Assembly (NCBI RefSeq): GCF_031569985.1
Contig: NZ_JAMQKA010000003.1
Location: forward strand, 62,001-126,000
Direction: 5' to 3'
From: JAMQKA01 sp031569985
Lineage (GTDB): Bacteria; Bacteroidota; Rhodothermia; Balneolales; Balneolaceae
Length of the DNA stretch: 64,000 bases
Part shown: piece by piece, positions 1 through 6,887 of the stretch
Position numbering within the stretch: position 1 is the first letter of the stretch
How the letters are laid out: each line of letters begins with the position of its first letter
The notes under the pieces: generated by a model
What the model saw: only the letters and a program-made list of their open reading frames with translations
Told to the model about the DNA's origin: nothing
Database searches by the model: none
Made by a program: the position numbers and the translations under genes

Positions 1-1
1 G

Positions 2-403
2 GTAAAGAAAATCGAGGAGATGGCGCGAAATGATAATTCGGCATTAGTCCGTTTATATATTACATCGGCCCTTCAGCGGATAGAGCCGACGCGAAGATGG
101 AATGTGCTGGAAGGACTTTATGCGCATTCTGAAGATGCTGACGATCACAACCTGCCACTGATGGCGTGGTTTGCCGCCGAACCGCTGATAGAGCAAGATA
201 TGGACCGTGCGTTGGATATGGCTATGAATGCCGAACTGCCTACTATTTTGCCCTACACCATCAAGCGTGTCGCGGCTATCGGAACGGACCAAGCGATGCA
301 GGCGCTTGAAGAAACCGAGAAAAAGCTAAAGGATAAGCCAAACAGGGGTCAATTTGACCAGGCGCAGCAGGAGCTCGATCTGATTTTTGGTCAAACTGAT
401 TAA
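2..403 (+). CDS. C-terminal part of a HEAT-repeat, PVC-type membrane-bound dehydrogenase-like protein (5' truncated by the window)
   Basis: The frame is open to the first base of the window, so the ATG at position 20 is probably internal and only the last ~134 codons are seen. The visible part is all-helical and matches the C-terminal pattern of large secreted dehydrogenase/HEAT-repeat proteins: a residue run VRLYITSALQR near the start, then a DADDHNLPLMAWFAAEPL segment and a stretch of paired helices ending in a charged tail. In that family this end is a HEAT-like scaffold behind a glucose/sorbosone-dehydrogenase-like propeller and often a c-type heme domain; none of those parts lie in the window. 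It ends 29 bp before the FG-GAP lipoprotein gene on the same strand, so the two may be co-transcribed. The family is recognised from pattern memory; the substrate is unknown. Confidence 0.7.
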   Translation, partial: VKKIEEMARNDNSALVRLYITSALQRIEPTRRWNVLEGLYAHSEDADDHNLPLMAWFAAEPLIEQDMDRALDMAMNAELPTILPYTIKRVAAIGTDQAMQALEETEKKLKDKPNRGQFDQAQQELDLIFGQTD

Positions 404-432
404 CTATTTCCAAATTCACTGGAGATCATAAA

Positions 433-1722
433 ATGAAAAAAGTACACGTCAGTGTATTGGCTGTTATGATAATCGCAGCCGGTGTCACTATTCTTTCCTC
501 ATGTCAACAATCCAAGGGACAGGGCGGAGACTATACTATTCATAAATTTCAAAAGATCCAGTTGTCTTCCGCCTTTTATGCAGAAGGGGCTGGAATTGGT
601 GACATCAATCAAGACAACCAGCCCGATGTCATTGCGGGATCATACTGGTATGAAGGCCCTGATTTCAAAACGAAGCATGCATACTACGAGCCCAGGGAGT
701 ACGATCCCTATAAATATTCCGACAATTTCATCGTGAATATTGAGGATGTAAACGGGGACGATCGGAATGATATCCTGATGGTGGGATTTCCCGGTGAGGC
801 TGCCCACTGGTTTGAGAACCCCGGAAGCGGGGACGATTACTGGAACCGCCACCTGATTCATGAACGCGTTGATAACGAATCGCCACAATTTTATGATCTG
901 AACCGGGATGGCCAGCTGGAACTGGTATTTCATACGGATGGATATCTTGGATACGCCACACGGAACGCCGATGATCCTACCCAGCCTTGGTCGTTTACCC
1001 GCATTTCCGAGCAACATGACTGGGGGAAATTCACCCATGGTCTCGGTATTGGGGATATCGATGGTGATGGACTGGAGGATATCATGAAGAAAGAAGGCTG
1101 GTGGAAGAATCCGGGCAAAGATCAGCTGAACAGCCAATGGGAATATCACGAAGTGGATTTTGGGGCCGATCAACAGGGAGGCGCACAGATGTATGCCTAC
1201 GATGTTGATAGTGACGGACTGAACGATGTAGTAAGCAGCCTGAATGCCCACTATTGGGGCTTGGCATGGTTTCGCCAGACCCGGAATGAGGATGAAATCA
1301 CCTTTGAACAAAACATCATTATGGGAGATTCGACCGCTGATAACCGCTACGGCGTTAAATTTGCTGAAATACATGCCATCGATCTCGTGGATATGGACAA
1401 TGACGGGGTGAAAGACCTGGTGACCGGGAAGCGATTCTGGGCACACGGTCCCGATGGATACGATTTTCATAACAATGCCGCCGTTCTCTACTGGTTTAAA
1501 CTCGACCGAAGTGGCCCTGAAGTAACCTTTGTACCGTACCTGGTGGATTATGACTCTGGAGTAGGCGTAGAGGTAGACACAGGCGATTTGAGCGGGAATG
1601 GCTACCCCGATATTGTGGTGAGCAACAAAAAGGGTACATTTGTATTCCTGAATCAACCAGAATCGGTGAGTCGAGACGTTTGGGAATTCAATAGACCTGA
1701 CCCGATAGAGATTTCAGAGTAA
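433..1722 (+). CDS. FG-GAP/VCBS repeat lipoprotein
   Basis: A 429-residue exported protein. The N-terminus has two lysines, a hydrophobic stretch and a lipobox (LSSC, Cys about residue 24), so it should be lipid-anchored on the cell surface or in the periplasm. The body contains repeated Asp-rich calcium-binding loops of the FG-GAP/VCBS propeller type, for example DINQDNQPDV, DVNGDDRNDI, DIDGDGLEDI, DVDSDGLNDV, DMDNDGVKDL and DLSGNGYPDI, spaced about 50 to 70 residues apart, which implies a six- or seven-bladed beta-propeller. Start at 433 is supported by a GGAG at 421-424. No catalytic motif is visible. Proteins of this kind in Bacteroidota relatives commonly sit beside sugar or polysaccharide genes, but the neighbours here do not fix a ligand. 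Confidence 0.85.
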   Translation: MKKVHVSVLAVMIIAAGVTILSSCQQSKGQGGDYTIHKFQKIQLSSAFYAEGAGIGDINQDNQPDVIAGSYWYEGPDFKTKHAYYEPREYDPYKYSDNFIVNIEDVNGDDRNDILMVGFPGEAAHWFENPGSGDDYWNRHLIHERVDNESPQFYDLNRDGQLELVFHTDGYLGYATRNADDPTQPWSFTRISEQHDWGKFTHGLGIGDIDGDGLEDIMKKEGWWKNPGKDQLNSQWEYHEVDFGADQQGGAQMYAYDVDSDGLNDVVSSLNAHYWGLAWFRQTRNEDEITFEQNIIMGDSTADNRYGVKFAEIHAIDLVDMDNDGVKDLVTGKRFWAHGPDGYDFHNNAAVLYWFKLDRSGPEVTFVPYLVDYDSGVGVEVDTGDLSGNGYPDIVVSNKKGTFVFLNQPESVSRDVWEFNRPDPIEISE

Positions 1723-1772
1723 ATGCATTTTAAATGAAAGAATGCGTTTAGCGGTTAAAAAGCAGGCTTTGT

Positions 1773-1883
1773 GTCATCCTGAACTTGTTTCAGGATCTCG
1801 CAGGGCCTCTGCCGTTGATCTCAGCTCTCAATAGATCAGCGTTTGGTGCCCACACGAGATCCCGGATCGGGATCCGGGATGAC
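1773..1883. repeat. Paired inverted GTCAT...GATC intergenic element (copy 1)
   Basis: Two imperfectly inverted ends point at each other: one starts GTCATCCTGAAC and runs to a GATC, the other runs from a GATC to GGGATGAC at 1877-1883. The right half contains a nested palindrome (CCCGGATCGGGATCCGGG). Three other spacers carry pairs with the same GTCAT/GATC skeleton (4704-4841, 20391-20471, 38086-38207). No ORF of the window uses it. The architecture suggests a REP/BIME-like dispersed element; whether it acts in transcription termination or is a non-autonomous mobile sequence cannot be told from one window. Confidence 0.7.
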
Positions 1884-2008
1884 ACAGAGGATATTTCTCG
1901 GTTCTTTGCCATCTAATCTAACCCCTAAACACGTTTGAAAGAATGTGTGTTGAGCAACAAGGTGGAGGGATAACGCTTTTCAAACAATTCTTCTCCCAAA
2001 AGAAGCTG

Positions 2009-2512
2009 ATGAGAGTATTGGGGTCGTCAATTATTTTTATTCTATCTCTTTCTCACATGGGATTTTCCCAGTCAAAGAGTGAAGCGGTGGAATGGATTAA
2101 TACGCAGGGAGAGGAGACCATACAGCGGCTTACGGGCAACATCTCCCTGTACTGGGAACTCGATGAATACGGCTCGTTTCGTGTTACTGATTTTAATCCT
2201 GAGGATAAACAGTTGGCCCAAAAATATACCTATCTAAATTTGTATGAGCTTGACCCGAAAAGGACGTCGATCCGGGAGAAATCAAATAAAAGCAGAAATA
2301 AGATTCTCATTTTGAGTTGTCGAAAGGAGAAGGGAAGCTGCATTAAAATCAGGCATGACTATAGGGATTCCAGCTTAAAGTCTAAGGAATCTGCCATATA
2401 CGCATTTCTCTTAGAGAGCGATTATGATGGAAACGAGGAAGAAAAACTGTTGAAGTACCTAAAGTGGGCCATTGAATTTTTCAATGAATCCTCAACTGTT
2501 GATGGGAAATAA
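2009..2512 (+). CDS. Secreted protein of unknown function (167 aa)
   Basis: I do not recognise this family. The reading frame opens at 1943, but the residues before the Met at 2009 are not signal-like. From 2009 the product starts with Met-Arg, a hydrophobic stretch and a plausible signal-peptidase site after a GFSQ sequence, which is why that start is chosen. The mature part (~145 residues) is mixed alpha/beta and strongly charged, with a basic region around residues 75-105 containing two cysteines (LSCRKEKGSCIK), then an acidic helix near the C-terminus (ESDYDGNEEEKLLKYLKWAIEFF). The paired cysteines could form a disulfide in the periplasm. It stands alone between two repeat elements. Codon content looks like a real gene, and the signal peptide supports export. 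Confidence 0.65.
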   Translation: MRVLGSSIIFILSLSHMGFSQSKSEAVEWINTQGEETIQRLTGNISLYWELDEYGSFRVTDFNPEDKQLAQKYTYLNLYELDPKRTSIREKSNKSRNKILILSCRKEKGSCIKIRHDYRDSSLKSKESAIYAFLLESDYDGNEEEKLLKYLKWAIEFFNESSTVDGK

Positions 2513-2559
2513 TAATGACCAACGTATTTACCGGTTGAATTTAGAGCTACTATACGGTT

Positions 2560-2623
2560 TCTGCGCGATCTGCGTAATCAGCGGGAGAACGACAGGGCCC
2601 GCAGATGACGCGGATTCCGCAGA
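2560..2623. repeat. Inverted-repeat element built on TCTGCG / CGCAGA words
   Basis: The left half (2560-2586) has TCTGCGCGATCTGCGTAATC followed by AGCGGGA; the right half (2598-2623) is an approximate reverse complement, CCGCAGATGACGCGGATT followed by CCGCAGA. Together they can fold into an imperfect stem-loop. It lies just after the secreted protein gene and before the convergent small membrane gene. A 70-codon frame crosses it, but that frame simply translates the repeat and is not supported as a gene. Confidence 0.6.
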
Positions 2624-2690
2624 ATGTCTGATACATCCATCGTTATGGTCGCCCGTGAAGATGACTAACCAGGAAACGCGTTAAAGGCCA

Positions 2691-2849
2691 TCAGTATAAC
2701 AGCATTACCATCCCGATAACAATACAGATAAATCCCGTTGCAGTGATAAATTTGGTTGGAAAATATTTCCAATGGCGGTCCTCGTAATGCTTGATGCCGC
2801 TGATCATCAGGGTTCCGATGCCGAAGCCAATCAAAAAATAAGTGATCAT
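2691..2849 (-). CDS. Small two-helix membrane protein (52 aa)
   Basis: A short complete frame: ATG at 2849, stop TGA at 2691-2693. The product has a hydrophobic N-terminal segment (YFLIGFGIGTLMI, residues 4-16), a charged turn (KHYEDRHWKYFPTK, residues 20-33) and a second hydrophobic segment (about residues 36-52), so a hairpin membrane topology is likely. The initiator lies only 2 bp beyond the stop codon of the phosphotriesterase-like gene on the same strand, which suggests translational coupling. I do not recognise the family. Two clean membrane segments separated by a basic loop, with no internal stop, make it more than a chance frame; the function cannot be stated. Confidence 0.55.
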   Translation of the reverse strand: MITYFLIGFGIGTLMISGIKHYEDRHWKYFPTKFITATGFICIVIGMVMLLY

Positions 2850-2851
2850 CG

Positions 2852-3913
2852 CTATATCGTTCTGACGTTAATTGAAAATGCCTGTGCGGGATTTTGCCGG
2901 GTTACTTGGTTGATTTCCTGATCTGTGAAACCAGAAGCTTTAAGCATAGGGATAAAAGTGTTGATGAGAACGTCCATTGGGCGTTTAGCTACGCCGTCAG
3001 GGGGATAGGTGGATCCATCATGGCCCAGCAGAATATGATCCAGCATCCCTTCTTCTTTAAAAGCTCGTATTAATTGCAGATGATGATTTACGGTGCTGGT
3101 ACTGTCCGCATACCCGTTCAGGTAATTTGGGGTTCGGAGTCCGTCCAGGGAGATCCACGCTCCTTTTTTTGCCGCCCGGAGCAATGCTTTCGGGCTATCC
3201 ATATTTTGAGCATGCACCCACACCCAGGCCGAGGGATGTACACCTTCTCCCCCTAATATTTGCAGCTGCTGATCGACCGCTTTGGGATTATCCGAGGTAT
3301 GAATCTGAAGCAGGAGCCCTGTTTCACGATGCGTCAGCGCAGCTGCCCGGACCAGCTTGGCGTCGATATCGGAAAGGGGACCGGAGTCGACCCCGATCTT
3401 CACAAATCCCGGCTTAATTTCTGTTCCCTGGATGCCGTTTTCGAATTCATCAATCCAGCGAGCAGCCAGCTTTTCAGGACTCTCATTATATGCGTAACCG
3501 GGAATATAATCATCACCGGCAGCCCCATAGATACCGGTGTTGGTTAGAATGTTGATTCCACTCTGTTCTGATATTTTTTTGAGTAAAGCTATATTTCGCC
3601 CAAAATAAGCCGCGGTGCAGTCAACAATCGTCTGGCAGCCCAGTGAGTTTATATATTTCAGATAGGGCACTACCTGTTCGAGCACATCAGCTTCATTATA
3701 TTGGCCCGGCTCCTCGGCTGGGGGACCGAAACGAGAAAGAATATGTTCGTGTACCAACGTAAACCCCAGTTTTGTGCTCGGGATGGTACCGGTTACAGTA
3801 TTTACGGCATCAGCCAGTGGCGTCTTGGTTGGAGTGCTGAATATTGAATCTATTCCCATAGAAAAAAGTAAGGCTGAGGCAGAAGTAGATTTAATAAACT
3901 CTTTTCGATCCAT
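2852..3913 (-). CDS. Phosphotriesterase-family metallohydrolase, exported
   Basis: A 353-residue amidohydrolase-fold protein. All binuclear-zinc positions of the phosphotriesterase/parathion hydrolase family can be placed: HEH at residues 55-57, the bridging lysine in FVKIG (Lys172), His205 in IHTS, His234 in VHAQN and Asp299 in GHDG. Members are lactonases, phosphotriesterases or uncharacterised hydrolases, so the natural substrate cannot be deduced. The N-terminus (MDRKEFIKSTSASALLFSMG) resembles a Tat-type leader in layout, with RK in place of RR, so export by Tat is possible but weakly supported. The gene is followed after 2 bp by a 52-residue membrane protein. Length fits the family plus a leader. 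Confidence 0.85.
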   Translation of the reverse strand: MDRKEFIKSTSASALLFSMGIDSIFSTPTKTPLADAVNTVTGTIPSTKLGFTLVHEHILSRFGPPAEEPGQYNEADVLEQVVPYLKYINSLGCQTIVDCTAAYFGRNIALLKKISEQSGINILTNTGIYGAAGDDYIPGYAYNESPEKLAARWIDEFENGIQGTEIKPGFVKIGVDSGPLSDIDAKLVRAAALTHRETGLLLQIHTSDNPKAVDQQLQILGGEGVHPSAWVWVHAQNMDSPKALLRAAKKGAWISLDGLRTPNYLNGYADSTSTVNHHLQLIRAFKEEGMLDHILLGHDGSTYPPDGVAKRPMDVLINTFIPMLKASGFTDQEINQVTRQNPAQAFSINVRTI

Positions 3914-4067
3914 CAGGATTGGATTTGAGTCGAAATTGACTCCACTAAATTAAGAGAGTTATTTAAAAAGTCCACTCCGTTTTATGGTATGTAATGACAG
4001 CGATACTTCACGGATTACAATAAATGAATCGGACTGCCGTAAACATATCGAGAGCTAAGTAAAAGGT

Positions 4068-4412
4068 ATGGAGATGAAGGCGTACACGTTGATTTTAACA
4101 ATATTCTTACTGGCTGTCACTGCCAGTCTGGAAGCTCAACAAATAGTGAAACCCAAAGTTCAACAGGATCCGTTGTCATTTGGATTAATTCAAGAGGATT
4201 CGCTGATCACAATCCTACCTAATTTTTTGAAACCTCCCAAAAATAAGCAGCGAGATAATTGCATCGATTTTAACATGCCGATCTACAAACCAAGCGAGGA
4301 GTTCAGGGATGCGATGCCGCAGATGTCCGCCCCGGACCTGGAATATAACATGCCGGTTATAGTACCGGACAGCAGCTGTTGGGAAGGGACGAAGTCAAAA
4401 AATAATAAATAA
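4068..4412 (+). CDS. Small secreted protein of unknown function
   Basis: The product is 114 residues from ATG 4068, or 112 from ATG 4074; the second is better spaced from AAAAGG at 4061-4066. It begins with a clear signal peptide (MKAYTLILTIFLLAVTASLEA, then Q). The mature chain is proline- and methionine-rich, with two related segments, FNMPIYKPSEEFRDAMPQM and YNMPVIVPDSSC, each built round a NMP[IV] core. It has one Cys in each half (DNC and SSC), which could pair. No domain is recognised. It stands alone, with a 700-bp spacer downstream. Confidence 0.6.
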   Translation: MEMKAYTLILTIFLLAVTASLEAQQIVKPKVQQDPLSFGLIQEDSLITILPNFLKPPKNKQRDNCIDFNMPIYKPSEEFRDAMPQMSAPDLEYNMPVIVPDSSCWEGTKSKNNK

Positions 4413-5050
4413 CCTTGGCTCGGCATAAAACTGAGAGAGGATTATAAGTCTTAATAAAGAGTTTTTCTCCATGATTATCAGGGAGGAAACAAAGCCTGCT
4501 CTACGAAACCTTGTGCGTAGCAGAGGATGGGTGTTGATCGAGGTTCCCGCACTTTACTATTCCCATAATCTCAAAAAAAATGATGCCCTGTAACTGTATT
4601 TGCCTCTTGGTGACCCACTCTTGTTCTCTCCCTACAAGCAGGGAGAGAGACTCGTTGATTGAGATTAAACCGAAGGCGTTGAGCAGTTAGGAAATGCCTT
4701 TCAGTCATCCTGTACCTTTAGTCCTGAGCTTGACTCGGGATCTCATTCAGGATCTGGGAAAGATGACAAACGTTGATATTGAACCGAAATAGAATCAACG
4801 CATATACCCTTGCGAGATCCTGCATCGGGGTACAGGATGACTGAGAGATTCTATTGTAGATTATGGCTTCACAACTCAACCGCTAAATGTTAAACCGACT
4901 TCTATTAGAATTAATCCCCCGAGCAAGTGATAAGGCTTATCTATTTTTTAACTCAATACGTTCACGGCAATAATTCTATCTCCATTCAGCTACTTTGTGC
5001 CTGAAGCAAACGGACACTCTGCTTCTACGGTTTTGTCAAGCCCCCAAATA
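4413..5050. other. Gene-poor spacer between the small secreted protein and sucD
   Basis: No convincing gene is seen. A 40-codon frame (4471-4593) has no recognisable content and is not called. The stretch contains a small hairpin of CTCTCCCT/AGGGAGAG type near 4626-4649, the GTCAT/GATC element listed separately (4704-4841), and AT-rich sequence with no clear promoter. Confidence 0.6.
4704..4841. repeat. Paired inverted GTCAT...GATC intergenic element (copy 2)
   Basis: The left end begins GTCATCCTGTACC and continues through CTTGACTCGGGATCTC; the right end is TGCGAGATCCTGCATC then GGGGTACAGGATGAC, inverted relative to the left. An extra inward half (GGATCTGGGAAAGATGAC) lies between them, so this copy looks compound. 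It has the same skeleton as the elements at 1773, 20391 and 38086. Confidence 0.7.
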
Positions 5051-5087
5051 AAAAAGAGCTGCCATCTTTTGGAAAGATGACAGCTCT
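5042..5087 (-). terminator. Rho-independent terminator of sucD
   Basis: A 15-bp stem (5055-5069 with 5073-5087, one G-U type position) with a 3-nt loop is followed on the minus strand by TTTTTTATTT. It lies 23 bp beyond the sucD stop codon and points away from sucD, the arrangement expected for an intrinsic terminator. Confidence 0.85.
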
Positions 5088-5110
5088 GTGAAATGAGATA
5101 AACTCTTCTT

Positions 5111-5983
5111 TTAAACTGCGACCATCTCTTTCAGCGTAACGCCGATATCGGCAGGACTGTCAACGACGGTAACGCCCGCAGCTCGCAGGGCCTTCTTCTT
5201 ATCTTTGGCCGTTCCCTGTCCACCGGAAATGATGGCACCGGCGTGTCCCATTCGTCGTCCGGGAGGGGCCGTGCTACCTGCAATGAATGCAACAACGGGC
5301 TTGTCCACATTCTCCTTGATGTAGGCAGCTGCTTCTTCCTCGGCTGTTCCACCAATCTCACCAATCAGTACAATCGCTTCGGTGTCAGGATCGTCCTGGA
5401 ACAGTTTTACGGCGTCGGTGTGGGTGGTTCCAATGACCGGGTCGCCGCCAATACCGATTGCGGTGCTCTGACCCATACCCGCCTTGGTAAGCTGATCGAC
5501 CGCTTCGTATGTAAGCGTTCCTGAACGAGAGATCAGTCCAACTTTGCCGGGCGTGAAAATATTGCCGGGCATAATGCCAATTTTCGCCTCCCCGGGAGTA
5601 ATAACTCCAGGACAGTTTGGGCCGATGAGCGTAGCTCCGTGACTGTTCACAATCTGCTTGGCCGTCACCATATCTTTAACCGGGATTCCTTCCGTAATAC
5701 AGATAATTACCTCAATACCTGCAAATGCGGCTTCCGAGATCGCATCTCCCGCAAAAGCCGGGGGTACAAAAATAACCGAAGTGTTAGCTCCTTCTTTTTT
5801 TACTGCATCTGCGACAGTGTTGTAAACAGGTCGATCTAAATGTTTTTGACCACCTTTACCGGGGGTAACACCTGCTACTACATTCGTTCCATATTCAATC
5901 ATTTGTTCTGCATGGAAACTACCTTCGCTTCCGGTAATGCCCTGAACAACCAGTCGTGTGTCGTTGCCTACGAGTACGCTCAT
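5111..5983 (-). CDS. sucD: Succinate--CoA ligase, ADP-forming, alpha subunit
   Basis: 290 residues, the usual length. The N-terminal CoA-binding Rossmann domain starts with RLVVQGITGSEGSFH; the ligase domain carries IGPNCPGVI and the phosphohistidine segment GHAGAI (His247), which transfers the phosphoryl group between nucleotide and succinyl-phosphate. With the beta subunit (SucC, not in this window) it interconverts succinyl-CoA and succinate in the TCA cycle with substrate-level phosphorylation, in the cytoplasm. It is monocistronic here, with its own terminator downstream and a long, gene-free upstream region. sucC is therefore unlinked, which is common in Bacteroidota but differs from the sucCD operon of enterobacteria. 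Confidence 0.97.
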   Translation of the reverse strand: MSVLVGNDTRLVVQGITGSEGSFHAEQMIEYGTNVVAGVTPGKGGQKHLDRPVYNTVADAVKKEGANTSVIFVPPAFAGDAISEAAFAGIEVIICITEGIPVKDMVTAKQIVNSHGATLIGPNCPGVITPGEAKIGIMPGNIFTPGKVGLISRSGTLTYEAVDQLTKAGMGQSTAIGIGGDPVIGTTHTDAVKLFQDDPDTEAIVLIGEIGGTAEEEAAAYIKENVDKPVVAFIAGSTAPPGRRMGHAGAIISGGQGTAKDKKKALRAAGVTVVDSPADIGVTLKEMVAV

Positions 5984-6887
5984 GAATCAGAATTTCTGGG
6001 TTGAATTAGCGTTTAATTTAATCGGTGGGAATATACCGACTAAAGGGTTATTTGCCAAAAGTGGATGAGGGTTTATTTAATGGAATAAAGAAATTTTCAA
6101 GAGCAGTCAAATAATTTGTGTTAATTTCCCCGGTAGGCCAAAGTAATTTAAATGAACAGGTCAATTGTTATCGGTATTTCATATCTACTCCACTGCAAAT
6201 GCCCGTTTCTTACTACTTTACAGGCTGCTAAAGCCCGAATTATGGATTTTGTGCGGGCACGGCTGCAACGTGCTCCAACAAGCCCTACTCATTTGATAAG
6301 GTATCTTTCCCGTTACCATCTTTCTTCAGTCGTCTGTCCCCTGACGAAAGAGGGGCTGCGACTGCGGCTTGCCTATCCTGTTGCCCCTTCTTAGCGGACG
6401 ATCGGTGTACCCTTTACTACTCAGTCCTACCGAGCTTTACTGCCTGGCCTTCCTGTCCTTATAAGCACCGAGCGTGTGATATTACCATATCATGCTATAT
6501 GATATTACTATATCATGGTGTGGGATATGGGTATATCATCCTGTCCGATATTATAATATCACGGGGCACGATATACTAATATCATGGAGTACGATATTGC
6601 AATATCGGAGTGTAAGAGATGGTAATATCAGGCAGGATACATAGTAAAGGAGATCCCGGCCGTAGTTATAAGGATAGGCAGGCGGAGTAGTAAGCCGCCG
6701 AGCGGCTACAGGCCCTAATCACCAAGATACATGAAGGATATACAAAGAACCACCAGCAAAACTTTGTGATACTCTGAGTCTACTTCGTGCCTATTTGTGT
6801 AACGCATATTTGGAGCAATAAAGCAATAGTTGATGGTGAAACTAGACTGGTTTTCTCTTATTATTATTAAGACATTTATCCACTGCT
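5984..6887. other. 900-bp divergent spacer between sucD and dnaG
   Basis: The spacer separates divergent genes and so should hold both promoters, but no element could be placed with confidence. An 80-codon frame (6152-6394) is low-complexity in composition and not called. The central part (6414-6693) is highly structured: the 23-bp dyad array described separately, flanked by approximate inverted repeats: TTACTACTC and GCCTTCCTGTCCTTATAA on the left (6414-6464), TTATAAGGATAGGCAGGC then GGAGTAGTAA on the right (6666-6693). Confidence 0.6.
6478..6629. repeat. Seven-unit 23-bp tandem array of dyad-symmetric cores (array 1)
   Basis: Seven cores start at 6478, 6501, 6524, 6547, 6570, 6593 and 6616, an exact 23-bp step. 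The cores are GATATTACCATATC, GATATTACTATATC, GATATGGGTATATC, GATATTATAATATC, GATATACTAATATC, GATATTGCAATATC and GAGATGGTAATATC. The outer GATAT and ATATC arms are kept almost perfectly while the four central bases and the 9 bases between cores differ in nearly every unit. This is therefore not recent tandem duplication; the period and the dyad are what is conserved. It may be a row of binding sites for a dimeric protein, since 23 bp is about two helical turns, or a set of small hairpins. The same period recurs in array 2 near 38.4-38.9 kb. Confidence 0.85.

Noticed and set aside
640..1656. A 338-codon minus-strand open frame inside the FG-GAP lipoprotein gene
   Set aside because: It is fully covered by the plus-strand gene, has no recognisable domain and reads as the complementary shadow of Asp-rich repeats.
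4471..4593. A 40-codon frame starting MIIREETKPALRNL
   Set aside because: No hydrophobic segment, motif or neighbour supports it; chance frame in AT-rich DNA.
6152..6394. An 80-codon frame before array 1
   Set aside because: Composition is unlike genes of the window, there is no start context, and it lies in the structured spacer.
6478..6629. CRISPR array as an explanation of the 23-bp repeats
   Set aside because: The repeat core is about 14 bp and the spacers only 9 bp, cores are not identical, and no cas gene is present in the window.
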